Source of the DNA: Triparma columacea
Taxonomy: Eukaryota; Sar; Bolidophyceae; Parmales; Triparmaceae
Length of the DNA: 64,000 bases
Reading direction: 5' to 3'
NCBI GenBank assembly: GCA_030267965.1
Contig: BRYA01000580.1
Location: 1 to 64,000, forward strand
This document shows, piece after piece, positions 46,601 through 58,212 of the stretch; positions within the stretch are counted from its first letter, which is position 1; the number at the start of each line of letters is the position of its first letter. Made by a program: the position numbers and the translations under genes. Under the pieces are notes generated by a model that saw only the letters and a program-made list of their open reading frames with translations, was not told the origin of the DNA and ran no database searches.

Positions 46601-48549
46601 TTCCCTCGGCATTGACCGAGATGCTCCTAATGACGCCCAAACTCTCATTGGTCATGGGGTCGACAAAGTGCCCGCTGCTTCCTAGCGGCTTGGGCTCCGT
46701 CCTCCTAACGTCGAAGAGCTTGATTATGCCAGTGTCGGTCGTAACGGCGAGAAAATTTCCGTTGAGGTCGAGAAGCATCGGCAGACCCTCTGTTTCAGTA
46801 AAGTAAACATTGTTCCTATGCACGCCTTGCAAGTTGGTAATGAGAAGTCGATTCTCTTGCGCCATGAAGAGGGTGTCTTTGCGGAGAGCGACGCTCCTGG
46901 CGGGAGAGGGAAAGTCAGCCTTCTGGGTTGTGTGGTTTGTCTCATCGAAGCCGTACACTTGGACCTCCTTGCCGTTCCATACGACGAGGTGATTGGAGTC
47001 AACTACGAGACCCTTGACGTTGATTCCACAATTGATATCAACGTTGACTCCGGTCTCGGACTGGACCATGACGGTGTCGCTGTTGGTCTGGATGGCAGCA
47101 ACCCCGTCGTTGAGGTGACGGTGGAGGATGGTCTCGGCCAACATAGTGCAACCGAAGTCCGATCCTGCGGCAAGCAGACCCATGCCCGCCCCCCAGGTAA
47201 GGGAGTTGACGGAGCCCTGAATCGAGCAAGCAGGAATGGGGCGCCAGTCAGCGGCGTTCGTGAGCGACTTTGACTTCTTGCTGTTGTTGTCAGAATAGTC
47301 CCCAACGAACTTCCACATCACAACGCTCCCATCCTTCGTTCCAGCAGCAATGTAGCGCTGAAGCGGATTGAAGGCAATTGAAATAGCTCTCTCCGAGCGC
47401 GCCAGGCCGGCAGAGTTGAGCGTGAGGACATAGTTCTCGTCCTTTGCCAAATCCCAAAACCTAAGCATGTTCTCGCCGCACGCGGCAGCCAAAAGGCCAG
47501 GACCTGCCCAAGACACGTTCCTGACTCCGCGCGAGGAGGCATCTCCCGCGACGGAGAGCTTCACCTTCATCACTGGAGCGACCCTCCCGTCCTCGTTGAC
47601 CTGGATCTGCGTCATGAGGAGTGACCTCGTGATGATAACCAACCTCATCTTTTCCTCGTAGAACATGAGCGTGTCGATGGAAGAAGACAGTTGCTGTACG
47701 TCGGTGCAATGCCCGAGGTCGTCGGCATAGGAAACGCTCCCGTTCTCCGACCCAAAAAAGAAGGAAGGAGAGAAGGCTTGAGCTAGCATTTCCGACTTGG
47801 TCTTGGAGGACGACATGGAGCAGAAAACGGCGACCGTCAGGGGTGCAGACTTGCGGTACTGGATCGAGGGCGACAGGCCGTGCTTATCGGCCTTCCAAAC
47901 GCAGCAAATTCCAGAGGCGTCTCCAGTGATTAGTCCTGGGGGGAAGTGGGAAGGGAGAGGGGGGGTTCAGCGAGGCTAGGGAGGAGGTGGAGAGAAGGGG
48001 GAGATAAGTGGCTCAAGAACCAACGGATGTGAACACAACTTACTCGTTCCGGAAGGATCCCATTCCATGAAGGTCACCCTGGAGCTGTGTATGGAAGTGT
48101 TCGCAGATGCAGTCGTTGCACATCCCATCTGGTAGCTAATAAGTTCAACCCTACCCGATGTCTGTGAAAAATCGAGCAGGAGAAGGCGATGCAACGGCGG
48201 ATGTCAGAATTGGGAAGAGATAAGAGGAAGGGTGGGGTGGAGGACCGGGGTGACCTCCAGGACATTCAAAATAATTCTCTCTAGACGCCTCCAAACCACA
48301 AAACCAAGCACACACCTGTCCAACGGCGAGAACTTTTTGCCTAGGCCTCCACTTCATAGCCGAAGGCTTGCTGTCAGTGGACACAACAGCAGAGTCATCC
48401 GCCGAACCCTCCTCGTGGAAAAACACAACCTGATTGTTGCTCGTCCCGACGCTAAGAATCGGCTCTACCGAGCAGAACGCAGACACCAGGCAGGCCGAAG
48501 ACCCCCCCGTTGGAGGATGGCACCGATAGTCACAGAAGAGCGACTCCAT
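43651..48549 (-). CDS. IFT140: Intraflagellar transport protein IFT140
   Basis: Model: complement(join(43651..44047, 44239..47935, 48044..48161, 48316..48549)), 1,481 aa, close to the family length. Exons 1-3 encode WD40 beta-propellers (for example KPSAMKWRPRQKVLAVGQ, FMEWDPSGTS, LITGDASGICCVWK, LAAACGENMLRFWDLAKDE, YIAAGTKDGSVVMWK). The C-terminal half is TPR-like helical repeats (LDDAARLYKECGRYDLLNKL, AVQLYQKGGDQGKALSLCFR, ACKKYTQAGDRLKAIKCLL). The last exon adds DPSTAESICLSLLNQPGTEV and an acidic Gly/Asp/Glu tail. IFT140 is a core subunit of IFT-A, needed for retrograde transport and membrane-protein entry into cilia. It starts 61 bases from a divergently read gene, so a shared promoter is likely. 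Confidence 0.93.
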
Positions 48550-48610
48550 AACAGAATAAGTCTGAAATCAAACCAAAAAGTCCAAGAGGTCGGGAATTGG
48601 GAGCAAAACT
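48550..48610. promoter_or_regulatory. 61-base bidirectional promoter region
   Basis: The ATG of IFT140 (minus, 48549) and that of the multi-pass membrane protein (plus, 48611) are only 61 bases apart. Both 5' UTRs and core promoters must lie in this interval or overlap the opposing coding starts. No TATA box is evident. Confidence 0.5.
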
Positions 48611-49659
48611 ATGCCTTCCTCAAGATCTCGTTCCAAAACCCCGGTGAAACGGTCGGCCTCAACATCGGCCCCACGCTCCAAATCTAAGCCCGCGAAAGCT
48701 ACAAAAGCTATCGAAAGGCCGAAGAAGTTTGGATTCAGAACCATTATAGGTAATGCTGTTCGGATGTCATATGGACTTTGACTACTATTTTAACACCATA
48801 CTATTCCCCCTCCTCTGCAGCGGTCTTCGGGTCTGCACCGATGCTCGTCCTTCTTACCTACACACCTTGGCGGGCTTACATGGACGGGCTCCTCAAGTTC
48901 CCCGACATTCTCATCTCCGACACCATTGCTTGCTCCCAGTGGCATCGGTCAGTCTATACCACAGGCATCAGCATGGCCGCCTTGAGCTCTTGTGTAATTT
49001 ACTCTGAACTCATCAGAGCCATGAAGTCCAGGATTGAGGAACTTCCGAAGTCGACAAAGGTTGACCCTGTCCTCGTCATGGCCCTGGATCAGTTCCTCTT
49101 CACCGTTCTTGCTGGAGTCGTCCCAAACCTGCTAATCCTAATCTCATTCATGTTCATTGAGGACGCTGACGAGTACGGGAACATCCAAATACCCAAGGGC
49201 GAGGAGCTCATCCAGTGGCTGCTGCATGTTGTCGCAGCCACACTTGCTTTTATGGGACTCGGCATCTGCGCTTTCCTGTACGCCTACCACATCGGCCCAA
49301 AGGCCCTGTCGCTCGGAATCGAGAGCGCCCTGGACGTCAAGACGCGCATGATCTGCGCTATCGGAATCGCTGTCACAGTCATCTTTGGAGCCCCCATTCG
49401 TGCCATGCACATTTACCATTCAAGGGACACGTGGGCGTTCCCTTTACTCATGGTGGAGGTCATTTCGCTCTCTTTCGGAGTTTGCGCTAATGTCTTCGGG
49501 TCTGTTGGCATGATGATGGAGTTGGATGCGACACACCCCAAGGTCTCGTTTCGAAACCTCACTCTCAAGACATGGTGGATTACCCTGGTTAAGCCCATGG
49601 TCACTCTCACGCCCTTCTATGGACACGAAGTCTTGAAGGACTCCAAGAAGAAAAAGTAG
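48611..49659 (+). CDS. Multi-pass membrane protein (possibly Frag1/DRAM-like)
   Basis: Model: join(48611..48749, 48821..49659), 325 aa. A basic Ser/Arg/Lys-rich N-terminus (MPSSRSRSKTPVKRS) is followed by about six hydrophobic helices: AVFGSAPMLVLLTY, TGISMAALSSCVIY, FLFTVLAGVVPNLLILISF, VVAATLAFMGLGICAFLYAY, MICAIGIAVTVIFGAPI and LLMVEVISLSFGVCANVF. It ends with a Lys-rich tail (KDSKKKK) resembling an ER-retrieval signal. The arrangement is loosely like Frag1/DRAM/Sfk1 proteins, but I am not sure. The first exon overlaps the region opposite IFT140's promoter. Confidence 0.65.
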
Positions 49660-49802
49660 ATAGAAAGAGAGAGAGAGAGAGCTATAAGGCGAGAGGTGGA
49701 GGATATAAATAGGATGATAGACATTTTGATAAAAAACACGCTACCCTAACAAAAACAACACATTTAAACCACCCCTCCACCCCCCCATCCGCTCATCGAG
49801 TC

Positions 49803-52800
49803 TCAGTACCAGCCCTCCCTGATGACCCGCTCGGCATTGCTCCTCATGGCAGCGACCTCTTTCACTATATCATTTTTAAGATAGAGGTCCTTCAACTTTC
49901 GAAGCCTCTCCTCATTCAGAAACAAAGGCCTGCCCCTCTTGAGCCCGAGATCCTCCTCCCCATTCTTATCCAAATATATTGAGCCCCAGTATACGGCCTT
50001 GAGGCCGCTAATGAGAAGGATGGTCGCCTTACTCAAGAGGAAAAATATTCCGATGCCACCATTCTTCCTTGCCAGCTGGGTGCAGCTGCCCAATCTCCCC
50101 GCCGCGTTCGTAGCTTTTCCTGCACGAACGACCATCCCCGTGACGAGGTCGATGGCAAACTCGACCTTTTCCTCCTCGTTTTCAAAGCTCAGGCTCTCAC
50201 TCTCGTTGACAAGGGAGTAGAGGTCAACAAACATTTTGGGGAGCTCCATGAAGGGGTTGTAATCCATCGAGGGGCAGACCGACAGTTCGTGAGAGAAGTC
50301 GCGCACCACGATAGGGGGCTTAAAGGCCACGTCCTTCGAAACTCGAATCCTGGTTGAGCCTGTCAAGGACAGCTGCGGAGAGAGGACAGGGGACATCCCG
50401 ATGTTGGTGAAGTAGCTGTTGACTTGACGGAACTCCCCAAGGTCGTGTAATTTGTCAAACGAGGCTGGTATGTCAATCTCCATACTATTTCCTGAGGAGG
50501 CCTCAGTCTTAGTCCGTGCCACGGAGACGTACTTATCAAGGATCGCATCATGCTTCCGGTTGCTGTTGTACTCCTGCCACTTCTCCAGCTGCTGCAAGTC
50601 GTCGAGCCACGCAGTAACCGTCTCCACCTCGTCGGCAAAAATGTCCTCAAGACTGAATCCGAGCCCATCGATGATGTCAAAGGCGGTCTCCTCGTACAAG
50701 AGGTCGTCGACGGGTTGCAAAAACTCAGTGTCGACGGCACAGCTAGCCTTGGCCACAATGAGAAACACCTTCAAGTAGGGCGTAAGCTTTTCTCCGACCT
50801 TCTCCCGAAACGGACCCTTCATATCCTTGAGAAGTGCGCAGAGAGATTCGCCGGAGCAGGAAAACACGCCTTCAGACCCCCAAGGTTGGGAATCTTCAAG
50901 GTCACAAGTCACTATCTGAACCGCCCTGGCCAACGTTAGCAGTTTGACCACAGTAGCGACCTCCGAAGATTCAACTCCGAGGGAAAAGATTGCCCCAGCG
51001 TACGTCGAAAGGTCCCACGAAAGGACGGGTAGAAGTGGCCAAGCAGAAGCCACGAGGTCTGCATCAACCCATTTCGATTCATCAACATCCTCCACCTCCG
51101 AAACGCAAGCTGAGAACGGCATCGGGATGAAATTGTAGGGGGGGGAACTGTCCTTGTTTGACGGGAAGAAGTGCCTCTCCCCGGTGTCGCCCCTAACCTT
51201 CTCACGCTGGAGCCAGTAGGCGGATGCGAGAGCGCACCTTCCGCTCGAGTCATGGTCGAGCGTTCCGTCCCTCGCGACGTGCACAGGGGTTGAGGAGACG
51301 AAGGAGCAGATCTCGTCGTAGGCTGTCTTGGGCTCGTCGTTAGCTCTCTTCCAAACGGAGGGCATGCGGAGGTAGAATTGATCCAGCAGGGCCTCCTTCA
51401 CCTTGCTCGACTCCCCGTCGTATGTCGTAATCATCACTTTTATCGCGCTGACGGTGGTCTCGATGCTCTTAAGGTTGAAGTCGAACTGCTGCTGCAGCGA
51501 TGACGCCCCAAACCCGATCGAGCTGAAGCCAACCAGGAGAGCCCTATAGGGCTTCAACTTGATTGTGTCCCACTGGCCGGTAAGGTAGTGCGAGGTATTC
51601 GAGTCTACTCTCTTACTCACGATGTGCGGAGCTTGCATAGTGTTGAGGAGCTCGCTCGTGAACTGGTCCACTGCCGCCTTCCTGCCCTCTTCAGCTTTTC
51701 CATCCTCGCCGTCCTTCTCTCCAGTGTCATCCACATTAGAGGACTTAGTGGCCTTCGGTACAAGTATATTCGAGATCGAGTGGCACAGAGGGCACAAGAA
51801 CTCGCCATTATTTATGTTGGCGCTGTAGTATCCCATGTACTGAACGCCGTCGGCAGACTTCTGGTGAAGAGACAGGACGTGCTTCTCAACACAGGCGAGG
51901 TGGGCTATGTGGCTGCAATACTTGAGGAGAGGTCGGGTCCCCCCCCACCTCTGCTTCTTGCCATCGTCGTTAAGGTGCCTAAGGATGGTGTAACCTGAGC
52001 TCGAGATGTAGCTCGCCCACCCCCTTACGTCTCCTGCCTCTACCAACACTCTTCGACTGTGCAGCGGGCTTGAGTTCTCCTCACTGCCGTGTTTGATGAC
52101 AGTCACAAGGGTGCCTTCCCCAAGGAGGCCGACCTTCTTGGACTTCATGTCTGCGGTAGCCCTAAGCTGGCAGCCGAGGTCTCCGACCACAACACAGAGC
52201 TTCTTCATTTCGGTCCTCTCGTCAGCCACGGAGTTCACAACCGTCCTGCAGCGCTGGGCGTGGGCGATGTAGCCCATCGGCTCGTTGTTGGAGCACCGGC
52301 AAATGATGCAGAGGGACTCGTCGTCTTCTCCCTCCGCCTTGAGCTCCTCGACGTTGGCTTCGGCAAACTTGCTCTGCAGGCTCTTCATCCTTTCCATCGC
52401 CTTCGCCTGGGCGCTTTTGGCCGCCTTCTTCTTCATGGCGTCCGGGGAGGACGCATCGAATTCCGAGCTTGCCTCGGAAGACGGCCAGAGCTTGGGAATG
52501 GGAGGGAAAGAGGCGTGGGGTGCTGAAGCCGCTGGGAGGCGGACCCCGGACGACGCTGCCTCCCTGATGGATTCTATAGTGGTAGAGGAGGGGGAGGAGA
52601 GGAGGATATCCAAGCAGCGGAGGAGGAATTTCAGGCCGGACGTGACCAGTGCCCTTGCACCACTGTTCTCAGACTCGGCCTCTTGGTCGTTGGTCTTCGC
52701 CTGACTGCCATTGTCCTTGTCGCCCCAGAACTCGTAAATGATCGAAAGAAAACCAAGGACGCTTGTCCTCGACGAGACTGCGGTGCATGTGGGCAGCTGT

Positions 52801-55800
52801 GTCAAGAACCACGAGTCCGGGGATAGGGTAGGCATGTTCTCCATGATCAGGGAAATGTACTCGGATCTCTTGTCCTCGCTCTCGTGTGAGAGCTGGTGGA
52901 ACTGCAGGGTGGCGAACTGCACGACCTCGAGGATGGAGACGCTGGAGGAGGATATTGTGGCGGAGGAGAAAACGGGGGATGCAGCGTTGTTGTTCGTAGA
53001 TTCAGAGGTGGCAGTGCTATCACTTCTGGACCGACTGCCTTGTAACCCGTCTGAATTAGAGAGCGACCTGGCCGTAAGTGAGGACGACGACGAGGAGTTG
53101 CCTGAACGTCCTGCCCAAAATCCATCCATGTCTAATATAGACATTGGGTTAGCAGAATCCTGAGGAGTGAACGAGTGAAGAGGTTAGTTACATAAAAGCG
53201 ATATGCATTGACTTGTCGTAATCTTCGTCCGTTGTTCTCACCTCCTCCTGGACCGGCTCGATAGGTGGTACCCATTCTCCCCCCAGTATGGCAAGGAGGA
53301 GCGCTCGTCTCAGGGCCGGGAATACCTGAGGGATGAGCAGGAGGTCCTTGGCTCCCTTAAAGATGGCGTGGCACCGGGGAGGGAGAGGCTGGACTATGGG
53401 GGGGCACCCGCCTACCTTCGTCCGGAGCTGTGAGATCTTCTCTAAGGCGGCCTGGTGCTCCCTGCGGGAGAGGTGGTAGAAGGCGGGGTCGTACTCTGCG
53501 GCCACCTCCTTCTTGAGCTCGAAGGTCTTGGCGGTGGAGCCCCGGGAGCTCCTGGCCTCGACGGCGATCTCGCTCATTACCTTTTGGAGAACGGCCTGGA
53601 ACTGGGGGGGCGCGTCGCCCTCGTTGACTGTGACCCCGGAAACGGCGGAGGACAAGCACTCGGAGAACGTGCAGGACGGCTGGGAGGCGAGCTTGTGGAG
53701 GAGCTCCCTCCTCACAATGTTGGTCATGACGGATGTGGTCTCGGTCGGGGGGGGCGGAAGCTCTGTTAGGATGACGATGAGGACGTTGAAGAGGGACTCG
53801 AGCATGAAGTGCGAGTGCTCAGGCTGGGGCAGCTTTGGAGGGTCGACCCAGCCTTCTTGCTGCGTCTTGGGCACAAGGTCAGTCAAGTACCCGTCTAGCG
53901 AGAACCGTGTGACGAGGAGGTCCCAGAACAGCGACGCCCCTAAGCCCGCCGTGTGCCAAGAGGCGGAGAACTGCAGGATGGTGAGGTCTAGGTCTCTCAG
54001 AGACTGCGGGTTGGGAGGGAAGGGAGGGGGGATGGGGGATGGGGGGTGAGAGTCGGGGTTGATAGTCGTGTTATAAGTCTCAGTCTTCGTCCTTCCTAAC
54101 TTCCCCTCTCCACTCTTTGTCTCTCACCTTGCAAAGTGGTGGTACCGCGTAGTTGCTCGCCAGCTGAACCGCGCTCTGCCCGTTCCTCATCCACATCCTG
54201 CTCTCCGCTATTTGCCTCCAAGCTACAACCGCCCTTAGTGGGAAGTCCACAAGTGCCTGAGCAGTCTTGGCAGCGGCAATCTCTAAACTCAGACGGACTT
54301 TGTCTGTGGCGGGGAGATTTGGAAAATCGGAGAGGGAGAGGTTTACCTCGGAACCATCCTGGCATACAGCAGGTCCCAAGACGCCGGAGGCTAAGGGTTT
54401 CATGAATTCGTTAATGTTCTCAGGTTCCTCCGAGTCCAGCAGCTTGCAGTAGCTTAGTATGGTCTGCGCAAGGTTCCTGTGCAACGGGAGGTGGAAGAGT
54501 ACGTTGTCACCTGTTAGGGAGGAGAACTTCGTACGAAGGTACTTGAGGAGAGGCGGAGGGCTCTGGTCGGGTGGGGAGGTAGGCAGGTTTAGGATCTGAT
54601 ATGATAGAGCCGCAAGCTGGTTTGGGTTGATCTTCGTCTGCGATTCCGTCGTCCCTAATCTGGAGGCCGTCGTGGTGGAGAAGGCATTCGGGATCTTCAG
54701 GTAAGACTTTAGGGGCCACTCTTCCATGGTAGTCTTCTTCTTTAGCGGTAGCATGTGAGCGAAATCCATCCCCTCCAGGTGTCCCTGGTCCGGTGTCGGC
54801 GGCGGCAGGCCGTCCCTGTACGTCCACCTCTTTATCTCCTGCACCAGGGCCTCGTAGAGGTTGGTGAGCGCGGTGCGGTCCGCGTAGGATAGTGCTAGGG
54901 CGGGGTGGGAGAGGGAGAGGGAGTGGGAGAGGGCTGAGACCCAGGTGTTGTCCTCGAAGACGACGTGCCCGTTTATCTGACGGGAGGTCTTGTCGACGCC
55001 CTGGGACAGCCGGAGGTACCTGGCCCAGAGCGAGGCGAAGGGGGGGTTGGGGTACGGTGGGTTCTCCTTCAAAGTAACGCTGGCGGTCAAAGGCGTCTCG
55101 AGGATGTACTCTAGGTCCCTCAGTAGCGGCGGGAACCTCCTGAACGCCGCGGCCTTCGAGTTCAGGAACCCGTCCCCGACGATGACGTGCGGGAGGTCCA
55201 GGGCCGTGGCGTCCATGAGCAGGAGGTCGCTCTCAACGTCCACCGTCTCGGAGCCGGTGAACCTCTCCTGACCGTACTTCCTAACGTCGCTCCTTATGGT
55301 CTCCGCCGCCGCCCCTAGGGTGTTCCTGTGAAGGGTGTCTAGAACGATCCTGGGGAGGGGCAGCACGGAGCTTCCTTGAGGCAGCAGCGTCTTGGCAGTA
55401 GAAGGGCTGGAAAGGCAGGACACGAGGGACTTGGTCGTGAAGAGCTGGACGTTCAACGTAAACACTGTGTCCGCCTCTGCGAGGAAGGGAGGAGAGAGAA
55501 AAGTCGGTGCGGTGGCGTGGATTCGTTGTTAGTTGGAAAAGAAGGTAAAAGGAGGGGGGAAACAAAACCTTTCCTCCTGCCCTTCCTTCCTTCACCCCGT
55601 ACGTTGCCACAAAAAGGTGTCGTGTATTTGTTTATGTCCTCCCCCCCCCCTCCCCCCCTCCCCCTCCCCCCCTTTTGTTTCACTTACCAGTTCCAACCCC
55701 CGCTGTGAATAGAGTAGCCAGTGGTTTATAAGCAACCGCAACCGTCGCCCCTAGCCTGTTCTTGAACGAAGGTCTTACAAGTAGTGGTAAGTACATTAGG

Positions 55801-58054
55801 TGTAGACTCGTCCTTAAGTTCTTCGACGTGTACGGGTCAGACAGTAGTAGTATTAGTAGTTTCGTAACAGGCGTACGGAACGATGGGTTGGAGGGTCTGG
55901 TGGGGGGACCTGATAAACGCTTGTACTTATCTAAGGAGCGGTCGTGGGAGAGGGCGTATGGGTACTTGGAGTCCCAAGCTAACCTCCTATCACGATCTGA
56001 GGGGTCGCCGAGGTTACGAAGTGACCAGACCTTAATGTTGTCGGAGAGACAGTCAGGGTCGGACAAACTCCTCATGTCAGTGTCGATAACGTGACCATTT
56101 GAAACAGTCCAAAGACCATGTGGGCTCTCTGGTTCCCTCCCCCCACCCTTGTATTCCGGGAAGTAAGCTTTGTTAGTATCCGGTATATCCACCCCCGTCC
56201 CTACTCCAACTTGTGTAAGCCCTTGTATAATGATGGTCTCCATAACAGCTGAACCAGCAGCCAAATCCCTCATCCACTCTACAACCTTACTAATCCTTTC
56301 CTCACCCTCCCACCCAGGTCCGCTCCTTAATCCCACATGTAGTCCATGTTCCCCCTTAAAGAATTTAAACGCATGAGCCGCTTCCCAAAGGCTTTCCGTC
56401 CTATATATGACGACCTGCCCCTCATTGTCTACACGTGCAGTCTCGCGTTTTGCGGCAGGTAGGGAGCGTCCGTATACACCTGAACCACCGAAGTGGAATG
56501 CCCGGGTTACTTCATCGTATGTGTGGACGTCGTCGTTGTGGATTATTATTAGGTAGGTGTAAGGTTTTGAGGATGTCTTGGGGGGTGGGGGGGGGGGGAC
56601 GGGGGGAGGGGACTGGGAGAGGAAGTTCTGGTTACATTTATAGGGGGGGGGAGGAGGAGGGGAACCGGGGGGGGGTGGGGGGGGGGGAGAGAACTGAGAG
56701 AGGTAGGAGGAGACAGTAGGGATGGGAGATGTTGGACCTGACATCAACGAAGATACGACAGAGTGACCGTATACCTGGGGGTGGTGGTGAGGGGATTGGT
56801 TAGTTGCAGAGAAGGGTTTCTGGATAGTTCTTGAAATTGAAGCTCACCTTGACGAGTTCCTGAAACTCTTCATTGAGGACTGGGTAGTCAACGCTGTTAG
56901 TTCTAATCTTGCACGCCTCCTCCGCCAGGTGTTCCAGCATTCTCCCCAGGTCCGTGCTGTCCGCCGCCCTCCTCGCCGTTTCCGTAGTCGTCTCAAGTGC
57001 TGCCCCAACCGCTCCCCTTAGTACCTCGAGAAGCGGAGGTGGTAGCACCTCATTAACCCGCCTATCACCCTCGTCGTCGCACTCCTTCGTAAGCGCCGGC
57101 GCCTCACTGGCGTCCCCAACCTTGTTCTTCCCTCCCTTCCTCGCCTTCCTATGTCTCTCACAGCATCCCCCCCATTCCCACGCCTCGTCATCCCCGCAGT
57201 CGCAGCACCCCCCGGGGCTCGTCCTGTGGAAGAAGACCTCGTGGCCCTCGTGGTCGGAGAGCCTGAAGCAGGGATCGCACTGGACGCAGGTGGGGTCGGA
57301 CTGACAGGTACGACAGTTCCAGGCTATGTCACCGGGCTTGAAAACGTAACCGCAGGGACGGGGGGTTGTGGTGGTTGAGGGGGAGAGGGAGGAAAGATGG
57401 GAGAGGAGGAGGGGGAGAGTTATGGGAGGAGAGAGAGGGGGGTGGAGGGAAGGGGGGAGGAATTTCAGGAAGTAGGTTGTTATTATATGGGAGAGATTGC
57501 TTATTGTGGTGCTGGGAGTTTGGAGAAGGAGGGGGTTGGATGCCTGTGTGTATGGGCAAATGACTTCGGCAAATGACTTCGGGCAAATGGCCTTGAGCAA
57601 ATGAATAGCCTACGTCTTCTCACCTTGGGTCACTTGCTGTTAGTGGATGCAGGATGGTCTGGCATAACCTCTTCATTTGTTTTAGCTGTGGTGCCTTGTA
57701 GTGTTCAGCTTTGTAGTCTATACTTTGGTGCTGTGTGACGTCCTGGGAGGGGTTTTGTGCGGCGTATTCCTGCAGGTCTTCCTTCAATGCTTTCATTAGT
57801 TGTGTTTGTATATCTTCTTTTGTTGTTATGTATGGTATAGTAGATGAGTTAGATGAGTGGGGGGATGTAGATGAGATAGACGATGAGTTGGGGTCAGTAG
57901 ATGTTCCATTTTGATGAATTAGAGAGGTTAATTTAGCCAACAATTCCGATTCACGAGGATGTGGTGATGAAGAAGGGGAAGAACTTCTTGATGCCTCCAT
58001 GTTTATCCTCTGCTTTTTAGCTGATGGTGGAGTTGGTGCTTTAGATGCTTCCAT
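49803..58054 (-). CDS. UBR1: UBR-type N-recognin E3 ubiquitin ligase
   Basis: Model: complement(join(49803..53159, 53242..54003, 54128..55476, 55688..56774, 56848..57511, 57624..58054)), 2,549 aa. Domains in order: acidic Ser-rich N-terminus; UBR box at about 197-265 (CGYVFKPGD, CRTCQSDPTCVQCDPCF, GGCCDCGDDEAW), which binds basic N-terminal residues; ClpS-like domain at about 440-510 (YLIIIHNDDVHTYDEV), which binds bulky hydrophobic N-termini; long helical scaffold; RING-H2 at about 1700-1920 (CIICRCSNNEP, CSHIAHLACVEKH, FLCPLCHSI); C-terminal autoinhibitory-type region ending WY. This is the classic E3 of the Arg/N-degron pathway. A Pro-rich insert lies just before the ClpS part (exon of 55688-56774). 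Confidence 0.9.
56577..56695 (+). repeat. G-run tract opposite a poly-Pro insert
   Basis: On the plus strand the sequence is a series of long G-runs (GGGGGGTGGGGGGGGGGGGA and similar), the complement of CCC codons for a polyproline insert in the UBR-type ligase. G-quadruplex formation on the plus strand is plausible. A further C-run tract (55630-55675, plus strand) lies in the next intron. Confidence 0.7.
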
Positions 58055-58212
58055 TATGTGATTATTGTGTGAGTCTATCGTATGAGTTGTGGTGAAAATG
58101 TGGTGGAATTGTGGAGGGATTTTAGGGAGGGAGAGAGGAGTCCGAACGAGTCCGAAGAAAGCAAAAAGAATTTTCTCGATTTGAACTGGAATTGCTTAAT
58201 GTTTTGTTTCGT

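Noticed and set aside
44655..47273. Plus-strand ORFs opposite IFT140
   Set aside because: They mirror the codon pattern of the minus-strand gene and show no family features.
57512..57600. Unspliced 5' end of the UBR-box exon
   Set aside because: The frame does not join the upstream exon; the acceptor at 57512 after a pyrimidine tract gives the correct phase.
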